Positions 14,592-26,689 of a stretch of DNA of 64,000 nt are shown piece by piece (the stretch's first letter is position 1; each line of letters begins with the position of its first letter). Below the pieces are notes generated by a model. The model had not been told where the DNA came from. It saw nothing but the letters and a program-made list of their open reading frames with translations, and ran no database searches. A program made the position numbers and the translations under genes. This DNA is from Dracaena cambodiana (Eukaryota; Streptophyta; Magnoliopsida; Asparagales; Asparagaceae). Location of the stretch: positions 73,885,238 through 73,949,237 of the forward strand of contig JAYEPQ010000003.1 of assembly GCA_036321105.1 (NCBI GenBank). The letters are read 5' to 3'.

Positions 14592-14600
14592 TATTATTTT

Positions 14601-15514
14601 TACTAGAGATTTTATTTGTTTCTTCTAGTTTTTTAACATTCAAAATTACTTATATTAATTGAGACGGAGTCTAAGAGAGGAGGATAGTGAATAATTAAAT
14701 TAGTTGAGGACTCTAAAGGTAAGAAATATTGAGTTTCGATAATGAATATAGAAAGAGACAGAAAAAAATAGAAATTTTGAAAACAAATACGAAAGAGGGA
14801 AGGGAAAAAAAAAGAAAAATTGATAACAAACAAATTGGATCCAAGTTTGACGACGAATGTCGAAGAAAAACAAAAAAAAAAAAAAAGGAAATTGAATTCA
14901 CTAGAAACGATGCAATCAGAGACAAAACTAATCCACGCAAGAGTCGTAGATATATACGTATTTTAATTTGACTTGAAAATATCTTCAAGGGAGGCAGCAA
15001 GCATTGATATATGATTTATTTATTTATTTATTGAAGGAATCGTTCTAAACACGGAAATATCCGAAGGGGAATTTCTATAGTAGCACACAAATTGTCTTAA
15101 TGAGCACACCTTGCTTAGTAAATATACATCTTTTTTGAAAATAAAGGTTTTTTTTATTGATATGCACACCAAAAATTCCGCAACTTCCTCTTTCAATTTC
15201 AGTGCCCTCTCTCTATTTCTCCGTCCAAATTATTTTTCATCCTCCAAAATCTATCACATTTACTCTCTGGTCTCTGCCTCTCTCGATGTAGTTCGATCTG
15301 TATACCTATTCTTTTGCTCTAGCGATTCCTTCCTTCGTAACTTGACAGAAAATAATAAATCTCATATGTGAAATGATACCATCCATAACCTAATTCCTAA
15401 TTCTCCAGATCGGACAATAATATTTTTTTAATAGATATAGGTTGAAAACAAGAACACTCTGAAATTTTTAATGATAAACTTGGAAATGTTCTTCCTGAAC
15501 GGTTAGGAGAGGCG
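14601..15514. other. intergenic, no gene seen
   Basis: A-rich stretch at 14760-14890, then AT-rich DNA. A degenerate R2-like left end occurs at about 15070-15115 (GGAATTTCTATAGTAGCACAC). No supported gene. Confidence 0.5.
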
Positions 15515-15596
15515 GGGAGTTTCCAAAAGAACACACCACTTTTTCTAGTGAGCCCACTATTATTAGGAAAAATGGTGTGCTCCTTTGGAAACTCCC
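15515..15596. mobile_element. minimal R2 MITE, 82 bp
   Basis: The whole element is essentially two R2 terminal repeats back to back: GGGAGTTTCCAAAAGAAC at the left and its complement ending GGAAACTCCC at the right, with a few bases between. No matching target duplication was found. Confidence 0.7.
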
Positions 15597-16211
15597 AGTA
15601 CGGGTGGTCTTCTGGAAATTACGGATGCAAAAATATCATATAGAACAAACAACATGATATGGCATGGGTCCCACCTGCCCCCAGCAGAGCGTCGGGTGCC
15701 GGTGCTCAAAAAGTTGCATTGTCAACCGATGAAATCTAGTCAGAAACGCACATGCCATTTGCTCTCTTGACCCTTCTTCTCTCAGTCGTTTTTACTTTTT
15801 CCCCCTCCTAAATATTTTAATTACATTTTTTATTTTTTGAAAAGGTCGTCCACGGAACAAACGAGTGGACGGCAAGAGACAAGACGCGAGAGCGATTGCG
15901 AAAGCGACCCCCCCCCCCCCTCCTCTCTCTCTCTCAACTCTTGGATCTCACCGCAAAATCAAATTCTCTTTGCGATCTTTTCGCTTAAAAACATAATATT
16001 TTTAAATTGTTTTTGGCCCTTTCATCTTTCTCGTGGATCCACGCACCGCCCGCGTGAACCGAACTTAACCAACCCATAAAAGGTAATAAACCCCTCTAAA
16101 GATCTTTAATTTAAGGAAAAGATTTTTTTAATTGGGCCTCTTTATTTAATTAAAATTAATTTGATTAATTAATTAACTAAATTTGCTGTATCTTTCACAT
16201 GACCTCTGTTC
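15597..16211 (+). promoter_or_regulatory. upstream region of the 16.8-kb gene
   Basis: Contains a C run followed by (CT)n at 15908-15937 and moderately GC-rich DNA, then an AT-rich stretch leading into the TATA box. The CT-rich tract resembles Y-patch or GA/CT elements common near plant core promoters. Function is inferred from position only. Confidence 0.4.
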
Positions 16212-16218
16212 TATAAAT
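16212..16218 (+). promoter_or_regulatory. TATA box
   Basis: TATAAAT in the context GTTCTATAAATCGACCC. It precedes a pyrimidine-rich leader and, via a 5'UTR intron, the start codon at 16799. A transcription start about 30 bp downstream is inferred. Confidence 0.65.
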
Positions 16219-16329
16219 CGACCCTTCACCCTTTCGATCGCCTCCTTCGTTCTCGTCGTTCTTCTCTCTTAGATACTTTTTTGGTACTTTAGTTCTTCAA
16301 ATTCTCCCTCTAAGAGAGAGACAGCTTAG

Positions 16330-16731
16330 GTAATTTCTCTGTCCTTCTTCAAATTTTTTTGGTGTAAATCCGTTAAAAATCCAATCTTTAGAGTGCCCAA
16401 GTGATTTTTTTTTCTTCCTGATCTCTTGTTTTCTATGTTCTGGGTTTTGTTTAGCTGCAAAAAGTTTTGAACTTTCCCTCAGTTGCAACTAAAGTTTAAA
16501 TCTTTTTAGTCTTTAAGTTTCGACTAATTAGTTAAGACGAGATCCAGAGAATTTTGCGTTGTTTTTTTTTTTGTGTCCTGTCTTAAATTTGTGAAAACTT
16601 CAACTCAAACAGCTAAAGTTTTGTTTTTTATTGTACTGTTACAGTTTCAGCTTCAACTCTTTTGAGATCTATAAATAATCTGTCTTTAATTCTCAGATCC
16701 ATCGTTTTTAATTAGAATTTCTTTGATGCAG
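16330..16731 (+). other. 5'UTR intron (402 nt)
   Basis: Donor AG|GTAATTTC at 16330 and acceptor TTTGATGCAG|G at 16731 bound a T-rich stretch typical of plant introns. It separates a leader exon (about 16240-16329) from the exon holding the start codon. Read from sequence only, not from transcripts. Confidence 0.6.
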
Positions 16732-16798
16732 GCGTTATATTTGTAGTTCTTGTGTATCTAATAATCGAAAAAAATATTTAGGAAAAAAGGAAAAAACG

Positions 16799-17482
16799 AT
16801 GAACCACTGCGCGATTCAGCAGAGCGCTTTCGCTGCCTGCGACGAGATGCGGGGCCCACTTGTCTGCCCGAAGCCCCGGCGGGTCGGCCAGCCCTCCATC
16901 TTTTCCGGCCCGACCCATCCTCTCCGGTGGCAGTCCTGGTAATTTTCTTGCCCAGTTTCAACTCTTGTTATTTAAACCCGAACCCGTTAAATCCCTCTGA
17001 CCCGGATCTGGTTGCCTGTGCAGTCAGCTAGCGGATCCGTCTGATCTCAAATCCGGTATCGAGCTTCTCGATCTTTTTCTAACCAAGGTAAAATTAAAAA
17101 TTTCATCTTTTGCAAATTAAATCATTTGAACGGGTGCTATATGGAAAAACTAATCTTTGGGCCTATGCTTCAACAGGGAGGGGATGATCCTGTGGACTCA
17201 ACACCGCCCTTCTTCTGTGGATCTCCCCCGACCCGATCCGCTAATCCGCTAGTAAACGACGCCAGATTCGGTGAAGCGGCGCCCGTTAACTTTCCGTTGC
17301 CGAATCCGAATCCGATCCCGATGGCTTCACCTGTACCTATACCCGCACCCTCACCCGCATCGGCCAGAGCGGGCCGCGCCCGAACGAAGTTAGGGTTCGC
17401 GCCCGCTGCGGTTCGGATCGAGGGTTTTGATTGTCTCGATTGCGGCCGCAGCCGGAGCCGCGGCATCCCGGCCGTTGCTTAG
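16799..17482 (+). CDS. three-exon gene, conserved-looking 169-residue protein of unknown function
   Basis: CDS join(16799..16938, 17024..17087, 17177..17482), 510 nt, 169 residues. Introns of 85 and 89 nt have GT-AG ends (TG|GTAATTTT...GTGCAG|T and AAG|GTAAAA...CAACAG|GG), and the phases keep the frame. The product starts MNHCAIQQSAFAACDEMRG, then has a CPKPRR motif and a PLRWQS motif ending exon 1. Exon 2 gives DLKSGIELLDLFLTK. Exon 3 opens acidic, then PPFFCGSPPTRSANPLVNDARFGE in outline, followed by a proline/alanine-rich tail with a CLDCGR motif. I recall this N-terminal and FFCGSPP...NPL..D..FG pattern in an uncharacterised angiosperm family; no biochemical role is known to me. No signal peptide or membrane segment is seen. 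A TATA box and 5'UTR intron lie upstream. Confidence 0.8.
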
Positions 17483-18157
17483 AAAAAATTACACAATTAA
17501 CCAAAATCAAGCATCAGGGAGCTCTCTTTACATAAGCAAGTGAATTTAACTAAATTGTAGGGGTTGAAATGCAAAAATTGCGCAAAGAGGAGAAACATCC
17601 AAGGCTATTTAATTATTGTACATCTATATTTTTTTCCTTTTTTTTGCTTCGGGGGCTTTCTCTTATGTGAATTTTTGAGTCTGTAGATGTTTGAGAATAA
17701 CTGTAGCAGAGAGAGAGAGAGAGAGAGAGGGGGAGAGAGAGGAGGTAATTTTATGTCTTAGTCCTTGAAATTTGTTATAATTGTTGGTTGGTTGGGGTTG
17801 AAGAATGGACTGTGTCAAATATGTAAATTTGTCCATTACTTGGGGTTGAAGGATTTAGCTCTAGTTAGTATATTTGTTGTTGCGATAGTGTTGGTGGAGT
17901 GATATTGAGAGGCATAAGCTCTGTATAAAGAAGTGTTGGTGAGTGGAGAGTCCTCATGAGTTTTGACTTATGAAATTTGTATATATATTATAATTATCTA
18001 TATATGGCAATCTGCTTGTTATCTTACAATCTCATTGTTTTCTCATCTTTTTGTATCATGGCTTGTTGAAGTTGGTAGCAACGTTTAAAACCTAACGATA
18101 GCAATAATGGTAATAGGTTTTGTCTATGTAGTGTTCGCTTGTATAATTTTTATTTTT
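17483..18157. other. 3' flank of the gene, then intergenic
   Basis: Probably holds the 3'UTR of the preceding gene. A (GA)n run lies at 17709-17735. No obvious single poly(A) signal can be chosen; AATAA at about 17696 is one candidate. No other gene seen. Confidence 0.45.
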
Positions 18158-18694
18158 GGGAATTTCTAGATGGGCACAGCTTTTTTTTCCTAGTGAGCCC
18201 ACTTAAATCTTTCCTTTATTTACTATTTTGCTATTAAAATTCTTGGTCAAAATTGTTTCTCCTTCACCTCTCTTTCATCCATCCGGGACTGTTAGTCCGG
18301 ATGGATTGGTCTGATCCGGACTAAGTTCGGATCAGGCCAATTCATCCGGTCATCTGGACTAACAGTCCCGGATGGCTGGATCTGATTAGGGAGGGGGAGG
18401 GGAGAGGCGATGCCGTCGGGGAGCTTCTAGAAATTTTCGTTTTCTCTCATAGATAGAGAGAGTGAAATTGAGAAGAAGAAGAAGAAAATGAAGAAGAAGA
18501 AGAAGAAGAAGAAGACGATGAAGAAGAGAAAGCAGCAGCAGCAGAAATCGGAGAGAGAGAGTAGAGAGAGAGGATGGTAGGTTAGGAATTTTGGTGTGCT
18601 CACTAGGAAAATCCTCTCTTTTTAAAAGAGAGGGTGTGCTCACTAGGAAAAGTGGGCTCACTAGGAAAAAAACTGTACCCATCTAGAAATTCCC
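18158..18694. mobile_element. long R2 MITE (537 bp) with 8-bp target duplication
   Basis: Ends GGGAATTTCTAGATGGG and its complement CATCTAGAAATTCCC. Flanked by TTATTTTT on both sides (18150-18157 and 18695-18702). Subterminal CTAGTGAGCCCACTT and its complement are the R2 family signature. The interior holds a second palindrome around 18280-18375 (CATCCGGGACTGTTAGTCC) and a run of GAAGAAGAA repeats. The minus-strand open frame there (leucine-rich) is read from the purine run and is not a gene. Confidence 0.8.
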
Positions 18695-20006
18695 TTATTT
18701 TTTAATAAAAGTAAATATAAAATAATATAAAATATTTTTTATAAATTAAAATATAAATTAAAAATTTCTAAAAAAATATGCAATTATTTTATAGTATATA
18801 ATTTATTCTAATTTTATATTAAATTTTACAATAATTTTTCATATTTTTTATAAATTATGTTAAGTCTGTAGCTGTAAGTTTTAGTTTAGATTGTTGTATT
18901 TTATATTTTTAATATTCAATTTATTTTATTTGTAATTATTAATTTCAGTTCTATTAAAAATTTAATAAAATCAACAATAAGATATTTCAGTAACCGAAAA
19001 TAAATTACAATAAGCGAATAAGGAAACAAATACAAATTAAGAAGTCAACAATTTCATAAACAATCAAATAAACCAATAGCTAATTAAATAAGAAAATTTA
19101 AACAATTCGCTAATAATTAAAATAATAATCAACAATAATATAGAATTGTTAAAAAAAATAATTGTAAATAACGTATTATAACGTAACGTTATGAATATAA
19201 CGTAAAATAATATAAAAAATATAATGTTACGGTGCATTGAGTTATTTTCAGTTGTTACATAGCGCTAAAGTTCTTTTAGATTTCATAATGCGTTATTTTC
19301 AACATTTGCAGGTAGTTATTTGCTTGAATGATAATTTTGTCTAGCGTTATTTGATGTCAGCGTAAAAAAACAAGGGAAATTTCGTGCTAATTTTGTTGCG
19401 TGTTTTTGGATATTTTGTTACAATTGCAACAGTAAGAGTTTGTAACCATTTACGTACTTATAGAATTTTTTCTCTTTTCGTAAACACTGGTTGTATTACT
19501 AATAAACTAATAAACGTGTTTCTCTTGGACATCTCGAAAAAAAAAAATAGTATATATAATTTTTGAAATTCTAGTTATTGCTTACAACTCTAAATCCAAA
19601 TACATAAATAGAAGTTGCAACAATTTTTATTATTGCAACTTTAATTATAGTAATATAAGTTGTAATTTATGTAAGGAACTAAATAATCTTTAAGTATGAA
19701 CCACAGTTTTGAAGAGTTTTTAAATTGAAATTTTATTTTTAAAACAACACTCTATTTGAATATCTAAATGTAGTTCTAGATTCTAATTTTGTAGAGTTTA
19801 AACCCTTATAAACTCTAAAATTAAAAATTCACTCAAAGGGGATTCTTTAACAGTTTTTGTAATGTTTAATTATAAAATAAAATGAAACTATAGTTTTTAG
19901 AAACTAGAATTTGTATGTATGCAAACTCGAAAAACCGAAGTTCTGCAAGAATTTAGTTAAATAAGAGTTTTGTTTAAATTTTGTACCTACCTAAGTATGA
20001 GAGACT
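18695..20006. other. intergenic, very AT-rich
   Basis: Long A/T-rich stretch with repeated AATATAACGT words around 19160-19230. No gene, RNA or clear element boundary seen. Confidence 0.5.
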
Positions 20007-20217
20007 TGTTGAAAGACCCTTCCACTGAGAGTTGAGGGAAATTATTTTATATTTTAAATTTTACGGTAGAAACATGGGCTTTAAAACTCGCAATTAAATG
20101 CGTGCCCAGCAGGAATCGAATCTGCGTTTCTCTGATATCATGTTGAAAATCCTTTATACTACACCAAAACTTTGAAGTTGTAGTGAGGGTTGAAGTAAAT
20201 TATTTTATATTTTAAAA
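20007..20217 (-). mobile_element. TRIM (terminal-repeat retrotransposon in miniature), minus strand
   Basis: Two short LTR-like blocks starting TGTTGAAA (20007 and 20141) flank a very short interior. The interior has TCTCTGATATCA at 20129-20140, the complement of a degenerate TGGTATCAGAGC primer site. Each block ends in an AATTATTTTATATTTTA motif. The family is also seen at 33690 and 35669. No coding capacity. Confidence 0.65.
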
Positions 20218-22130
20218 AGACTAAACTTGGATTTTATTAAAAAAAAACATAAATATGCGAGCTTGATTAAATTAAATTATCATTTCTTGTAACTTTCGCT
20301 TATTCTTACAGATGAAAATAATTATAACCATTTCAAAATATTGAAGAATTAAGATTGGGTCCCTTCGCACACCTCTGACCTTTGGACAATATCTACAGAT
20401 TTGGGCTTAATAAAAAAACTTATAAATTAAAGCAGCATGTGTGCATTACGAGAATACATGTGAAATTGTCCCCATTCTCGTGTGGACACAGGTGCTCCTT
20501 TAATTAGTTCTGAGATGTGAGGAATCTAAATAAAAAGATATTAATATTGCCCAACCAACAACAATCATCTATTCAAGTGCCCACTTAGCGATCTCAAGTG
20601 GGAATCTAATACTCAGTGTATTTAATGTGAATCCACGCATGAAAAAGAAAAAAAAAAAAAAAAAAACCTCGTAATATGTATATAGTGGTCAAAAATATAT
20701 ATATATATATCCTCTAGGAAACGTCTATCACTATAAGTTCCATCATCGATCCTTTAATTCTATTATAGAAGTCTTAGAATTTTTATAAGTTAGCGTATAT
20801 ATAGTGCTAAAATTTTAATGGTTTAAAATGTCAACTGATTCATAAAGTTTTTTAGCTTTATATTGACCGTTTGGCCGTGTAAATTGGTACACCTAAGTCT
20901 AATTTGACCTAGGAAAACAAAATGATATAATTTGGATTCACTATTCACTATTCATAAAGTTTGTTGAGGAGAACATAACAGACTATAAAGACGAGAATTA
21001 ATTTAAATTAAAAATTTAAGTTAATAAGTAAAAATATTAATTTTATATTTAAATCTATAAATTTTATTTGTTGCATCGAGCATACTCATGTATGGGCTCA
21101 CGCATGACGTTGGGATGCAAGTGGATTCATAGCAAAAGCCACGAATGTTATTATTGGTGGTTGGTTCATTGTTTGTTAATGTGGGAATTTAATGGCGGAT
21201 CGATCAGTGGCAGACATGGGTCGGGTTCAGGAATCTGTCCAATTATGCTTTTTCTCACCCAACTGGACCTGTACGGATCACAAATGGTCACAAGGATGGA
21301 GATGATTAGACAGCCCAGCGGTGGGCTGCGGCTGCCCTAATCATACCCTTTTTCATGACAAATTTATTTTATAATTGTTTCGATTTTGAGTCTGCAAAAA
21401 AAAAAAAAAAAAGTTGGCTCATTATGAAAATTGGTGTGCTCCTTTGGAAACTCCCCTCTCTCAAGTTCCCCTCACTTTCCCTAATTTCTTAGTTTATAAT
21501 TTTTGTAGTTTTTCTCAATATTCCTTATAATTAATTGTCTCCTCTAAGTAATCAAATATGTAATGGGATGTATTTTCTGTCGGAGGGTGGGATTTCAGGA
21601 AAATTCGATCGGCTTCGGCCAGACGGACCGATGAGGTGCTCGATTGAGCTCAATACACAGGCACCGTCAGCCTCTGAATCGGATTTGCTAAAGAGATAGA
21701 GGATCTGGGTGTGATAGTCGTAAATGGGGTAGAAGCATCGGTAACTGTCCTTGTCTGTAGGGAGAGGGACTCTGCTTGTGTTGAGATAACTTAGAACAGA
21801 CGTACTCCCTGAAAAAAAAAAAGCAACCTAAGACAACCCTTCTCCTTCTCTATTAGTCTCAGTTCAACTGACGCGAGTAGGCTGGACTCCAACTGCTTTC
21901 TCGGCTAAAGAGAGTAGAAGATAAACTTTTTTCTTAATTCAAAATTTTGAATAGTACCGGTCAAGAATTGATCATTAACTCTGTCTATTCTCATATCTAA
22001 TTTTTCTGCATCTAAAATTCTATCTAATTAGGTAGAATTAACGCATAACCTGTTCGGTAGAGCTATCCAATTATTTTTCCCTAGTTACAAGCCAAAAACA
22101 AAGTGAGAACAATTAAATTTGCTCAGATTA
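20218..22130. other. intergenic, no supported gene
   Basis: Poly(A) runs and a short (AT)n tract near 20640-20711. A right half of an R2 MITE (GGTGTGCTCCTTTGGAAACTC) lies at about 21412-21457. A GC-balanced stretch at 21575-21815 looks like retrotransposon or gene debris, but no family was recognised. Confidence 0.45.
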
Positions 22131-22607
22131 TGTGAAGAATTCAAGATCACAGGTGGTGTTGCAACAAATTTCTGGGCTTGTCAAAGGCTCAAGCCCAACT
22201 CGAATAGGCTCTAACTCGGTCCACTAGTATGCATAAATAGGAAATCCATTATCAGGCCCAGTAAGATGTCTACTTAAAACTCCTCATGCTCAACCTTAAC
22301 TAGGCCCCATCTAAGGGAATGGTTCCCACCACCATAAGTGACTAAATTACCATTTTATTTTTCATATAAACAGGCCAAAAATATAATCTAATCTAAGAAT
22401 CTCTTTCTCCCTCTCATTTTAGCAAAATTTTTTACTATCTTATTGACTTGAGTGTTAGAGGATGTTTGGTCGGTACCTAGACCCGACTCCCTAACATTCA
22501 TGTTCCTTATGTAGACGATACTAGAGAGATTGCGTACTAGCTCTGTTGGCACACCTCTCTCATCTTTCGGCATGCTGAGATAGCTTACTTCATTTGCAGA
22601 AACAACA
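22131..22607 (+). mobile_element. candidate solo LTR
   Basis: Starts TGTGAAGAATTC and ends GAAACAACA, with flanking GATTA (22126-22130) and GGTTA (22608-22612), 4 of 5 matching. Inside are CATATAAACAGGCC as a TATA-like site and a TTGACTTGAGTGTTAGAGG segment that resembles the U5 of plant Ty3-type LTRs. No primer site or coding DNA adjoins it. The assignment is tentative. Confidence 0.4.
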
Positions 22608-23471
22608 GGTTAAACATTTCTTTTTCTTTTTCCTCTTTTTTAAAAACAGAGGTTAGATAAGTTCTACTTTGAATTTATTCACGAGAAGTATCAATCAAAA
22701 TTTAAATTAGTCACATAATATTTGGATAAAAATTTTAAAAAACAAATGCTAAAGGTTACTTTCAAAAGCATAGTTATTTTTTCAGCATTTTTATTTTTCT
22801 TAGTAAAAACCTTGCAGATATGAAGGTATCTTCTTCTTAATTGTAAATAATTGATAGAAATATTTTTTTTTTTCCCTCATAACAAAGAAATCTTGTTAAA
22901 GACAAGTTAAACTTTTGATCGACCTTTTTAGACTAATAAGGTATTAATTTCTTTTTTAGGGCAAAATTTAGTAAATTAACACGAAGAGTATTTCAGGTGA
23001 ACTTCGATTTTAAAAGTTACTTCTTGATTTTTGACTCAATTTCAACGCTTTTAGTAAAACAAGTAATTTTCGCTCATCATATTCTAAATAAAGGTAGGTT
23101 TGACAATCTATAAGTCTAAAAAACGTCCAAAAAATGCATATATGTGTGCCTGCCATCGGTAGGTCCACCCGCCATAAATAACTGGTGGATTAGCTTTGCT
23201 ATTAGGAAAGAGACCAATTCTTAGACCGTTATATAACTTCTACAATCTCAAAAGAATTTCAACTGACTCCGTCGTAATCAGACTGCATCCGACTGATCCT
23301 GTGTCAGTCGGTGTTCGGTCAATGTCTAACCGAGAAAGCAGTTGGAGTCATCTTTTAAATTTTAAATTTTTGAAAAGCATGGGTTGACCCATAGGCCCGT
23401 TCATTCTCATCTGCATATGCAATGGGTATTTAAATGTTTGGGGTCGATAGAAATTACATGCCCAACATCAA
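22608..23471. other. intergenic, no gene seen
   Basis: AT-rich with scattered short frames. The 63-codon frame at 23196-23387 lacks supporting signals. Confidence 0.5.
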
Positions 23472-23734
23472 GTCACAGTTACGGGTGGCAAATGGGTCGG
23501 GCAGTCTGTTGGGCACGGCCGGCCCGACGTGTGCCAGGCACGGTCCGGGTCTTCGGTTAGGGCCGTGCTCGAGCCGGGATTGCTCGGGCCGTCGGCACGG
23601 TGTTGCCCGTGCTAGGCTCGGTCCGCCTATTTTTTTTTTTTTTAAAATTAGCCATTTATAACTGTTAAGGAGAGTTTCTTGCAATTTTGTTTTTGCAAAT
23701 TTTAATAGATTTATTTTATAAAAATATGTGTTAT

Positions 23735-24190
23735 AAAGATAATATTAGAAATTTAGTTAATTATATTAAAATTTGTTTAGATATTATGTATCATACGTAT
23801 GAGAATATGTATGGTGATAAAACATAATCTACAATGGAACCAACTGTTAGGGAATCCAAAATCCAGTAATATCATCCGTATTTCACCGAAAAAAAATGCT
23901 AGACAATCTAGTACATATTTTAATAAATTACATTATTATTTAGAAAAGGCCAACTATTAAGATGATGTGACTCCAAAAAATTATGAAGCCTTTGATATTT
24001 TGGCATGGTGAAAATCACAGGAAAAAATATATCCTATGATTTCCAATATGGTCTGTGATCTACTAACTTCTCCATTGTTTACTGCAGTAACAGAGTTTAC
24101 TTTTAGTGTAGGTGGTAGAGCTCTCACAGAGTGGAGAAGTGCAATGGCAGCAGACACATTGGAGATTTGTGTTTGCTTGAAGAACTAATT
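23735..24190 (+). pseudogene. hAT transposase remnant, multiply broken
   Basis: Plus-strand homologue of the fragment at 12505-12967, recognised by AATTATGAAGCCTTTGATATT (conceptually NYEAFDI), a FSVGGRALTEWRS-like segment and a terminal CVCLKN. Stops and frameshifts interrupt it. Only the C-terminal dimerisation part is present. Confidence 0.75.
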
Positions 24191-24673
24191 TGATGCAGAA
24201 GAAAGAGAATAAGGATTGTCCAACGAAATATAAGTAGAGAACTCACTAGAAAATGAATGAAAATAGATTTTTGTTTTTCTTTTCGAATTGTAATTTCTAC
24301 ATTTGTTAATTTTTTTCATGTAATTTTTTAAACTCATAAATCTCTTAGAAAAAATATTAATAAAGAGTTGATGGTGATGGTCAGGATCCTCTCCCCTCTA
24401 TTCGGGATTTGTATGATTTCTAAAGAGATTTATAGAGTAACTATGTCAATGTAATGAGATTTAACATAATAAAATTTCATTTTTACTATCATTTCTTGTT
24501 AAATCCAATTAAATTAAGCTAATTATTCTCCTAAAGTTACTTAATAATCAACTTAATATTTAAAAAAAATAAAAAAACATGCCGGCACGCTTTGGCCCGG
24601 GCACGGCACATGCCCGGCGGGCCGAGCCCGAGCCTAGACACGGGTGGATGTGCATGTCCGTGCCAGGCACGGG

Positions 24674-25596
24674 TGTTGGCGAAATTTTGCTTTATTGGAA
24701 TCATTTTTCATAAAAAGAGATCCACGTATATAAATTACAGAGGAAATAATATATGGTCTTCACAGAGTTGTGCTTTACTTTTCATAAAAGATGAGACGCG
24801 ATTTTTGATTCACGAATGAATCTGAAGTGTGAATTTCTTTATCTAAATTCGCAGACTTAATAATGAGAATAGGCTCTGCAGGGTCTCATCATCGTGTCTA
24901 AGTATATCATGCAAACATGGAACACACATTCGGATCGAAACGCTTAGATTCGCGTTTCGATTGTCATTCAGATTTAAACACGAATCTAAAGTCTGAGATT
25001 CGTGTTCTGATTGTCATTCAGATTGAAACGCGAATCTAAAGTCTGAGACTCGCGATCCAATTGTCATTCAGATTAAAACGTAAATCTAAAGTCTGAGATT
25101 CTTGTTCTAATTTTCATTCAGAATAAACACGAATCTAAACCTTAAGATCCGCGTTTCAGTTACGATCCAAAAAATTAAAGACGTCGGTTACAAGTTCTGG
25201 AGATTTAATACAAATCCACACATTAAAAATTAGGAAATTAATACTCAGATCATGGAGGCTCACAGTTGGATAGTTACATCAACTCAAGAGTCTCCAAAGT
25301 TCTATAAATAACAGAAGTTTCGGTGGAAAAGGCAGTTGGAGATCAATATTAAAAAAAAGAGTCATTTTCTATCTAAGTGCTGGTGCTATCAAGAGCTCTA
25401 ATTCCTTGCCAATTCAAAATTTTATATAGAGTGTCAACGAAGAGCAGTATTGTCCTCCATAACTACTCTAGAACCTAACTTTAAATAAAGAGAGAATTAG
25501 ATTTTTCTTATGTTTTGTAAACGGAAAACCGTTGAAATTGTAATATTTTATTGAAAAAAATTCAATAAAGAATTATTTATGATTTTATGATGAACA
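24674..25596 (+). mobile_element. solo LTR of a Tat-like retrotransposon (923 bp)
   Basis: Starts TGTTGGCGAAATTTTG and ends ATGATGAACA. Flanking ACGGG (24669-24673) and ACGGA (25597-25601) give a near-perfect 5-bp target duplication inside the hAT element. The start and the AACA end match the complete element's LTR at 43738 (TGTTGGCAG...GACGAACA). A TATAAATAAC site lies at about 25306. U3 holds an array of about 60-bp units with GATTCGCGTTTCGATTG and ATTCAGATT words (about 24920-25150). The internal region was lost by LTR-LTR recombination. Confidence 0.8.
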
Positions 25597-25652
25597 ACGG
25601 ACCGTGCCTGAGTCGGGCTGGACACAGCCTACTTGTCACCGCTGGTTACAGC

Positions 25653-26689
25653 ATTATGCAGCTGTTAGTGTGACCGAAGCCCATTTTCGGAACTGTACTG
25701 TGCGCCAAATCCGTCTGCTTTAATTAGGCCAGTCCAACTGTATTTTGTTGATGGGCTTGAGCCCATACTTCATAGATACTCCTCCCTTTCTTAATGTTTT
25801 GTGCAAATCGAGAAACTTGCTCGGTTAATTTAAACTGTTTTTGAAAATACAAATAGCACACTCTTACAACACAGCAACAAATAATAATGAATGAAAGTTT
25901 TTTTTTTTTAGAAAAATTTGTATATTTTGCAATAAAAAAGTAAGGTAAAGTTAACAATATTAACGAGGAGTTTGATGCGGAGGACTCTTAATTAGTTCCA
26001 TGTTCAAATTTTACATCAACTAATGAAATACGAGAGTATATAGTTCATTGTTATTCTCTAACATAAAATTTAGATCTACGGTCTTATTTCTAGATTCTTC
26101 CTCTGTTTATTGTATTTTATTATTATAATTTTTCTTGCTACCTATCAAGTCTTCCTTTTTACTTTGTCTCATTTTGAATATATTTTTTTTTAAAGTAAGT
26201 GTCAATTTGAAGTTTTCAACTGTATTTATTATTGACTAACTATATTTGACAACAAAAAGTATTAAGTACAGATAATAAGTATTTATTAGTGTCTTCGTGT
26301 TTGATTTCTTTGATTTTAATTTGGATAATAAACCAAATTACAGTCTAACTGTAAAAAGAAGAGAAAAAAAATTTACACAAAAGGTTTTTACTATTTTCCG
26401 GGTGGGACCCGGCCCGATCCAGTGTCGATAGGGATGAGAATAGACATGTTCACGAGTAACTTTTTAGTCTGATATATTAAAAAATTTAAATTAAAAATAA
26501 AATTTTTATTTTTACAATTCAAAATTTTGAATAGAGCAAATAAAAAATTAGCCAACCAACTCATTCGTTATCATTTCCTAAGTGGTATTTTAGTTGGGCT
26601 GGATTAATAACCCAAACCCGATTCAGATAGAGTTCGTTCGTGTTGGGGTCTCTCTGTTCTAAATTCAAAATGATATATCATGCGTTGAT
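25653..26689. other. intergenic; contains a diverged R4 MITE
   Basis: AT-rich, no gene. At about 26428-26576 an R4-type palindrome occurs, with AATTCAAAATTTTGAATAG near its centre. Confidence 0.5.

Larger units (their letters stand above)
23480..25644 (+). mobile_element. second decayed hAT element, interrupted by a solo LTR
   Basis: Left end TACGGGTGGCAAATGGG and right end complement CAGCGGTGACAAGTAGG form diverged terminal repeats. Flanks GTCACAGT (23472-23479) and GTTACAGC (25645-25652) agree at 6 of 8 positions, as expected for an aged 8-bp duplication. GC-rich subterminal DNA with GGCACGGCC-like words matches the element at 11759. The right subterminal part is split by the LTR at 24674-25596. 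Confidence 0.8.

Noticed and set aside
17170..17466. 98-codon minus-strand frame, Gly/Ala-rich
   Set aside because: Shadow of exon 3 of the spliced plus-strand gene, whose splice sites and phases are consistent.
18386..18682. Leucine-rich minus-strand frame resembling a membrane protein
   Set aside because: Translation of a GAAGAAGAA run inside an R2 MITE.
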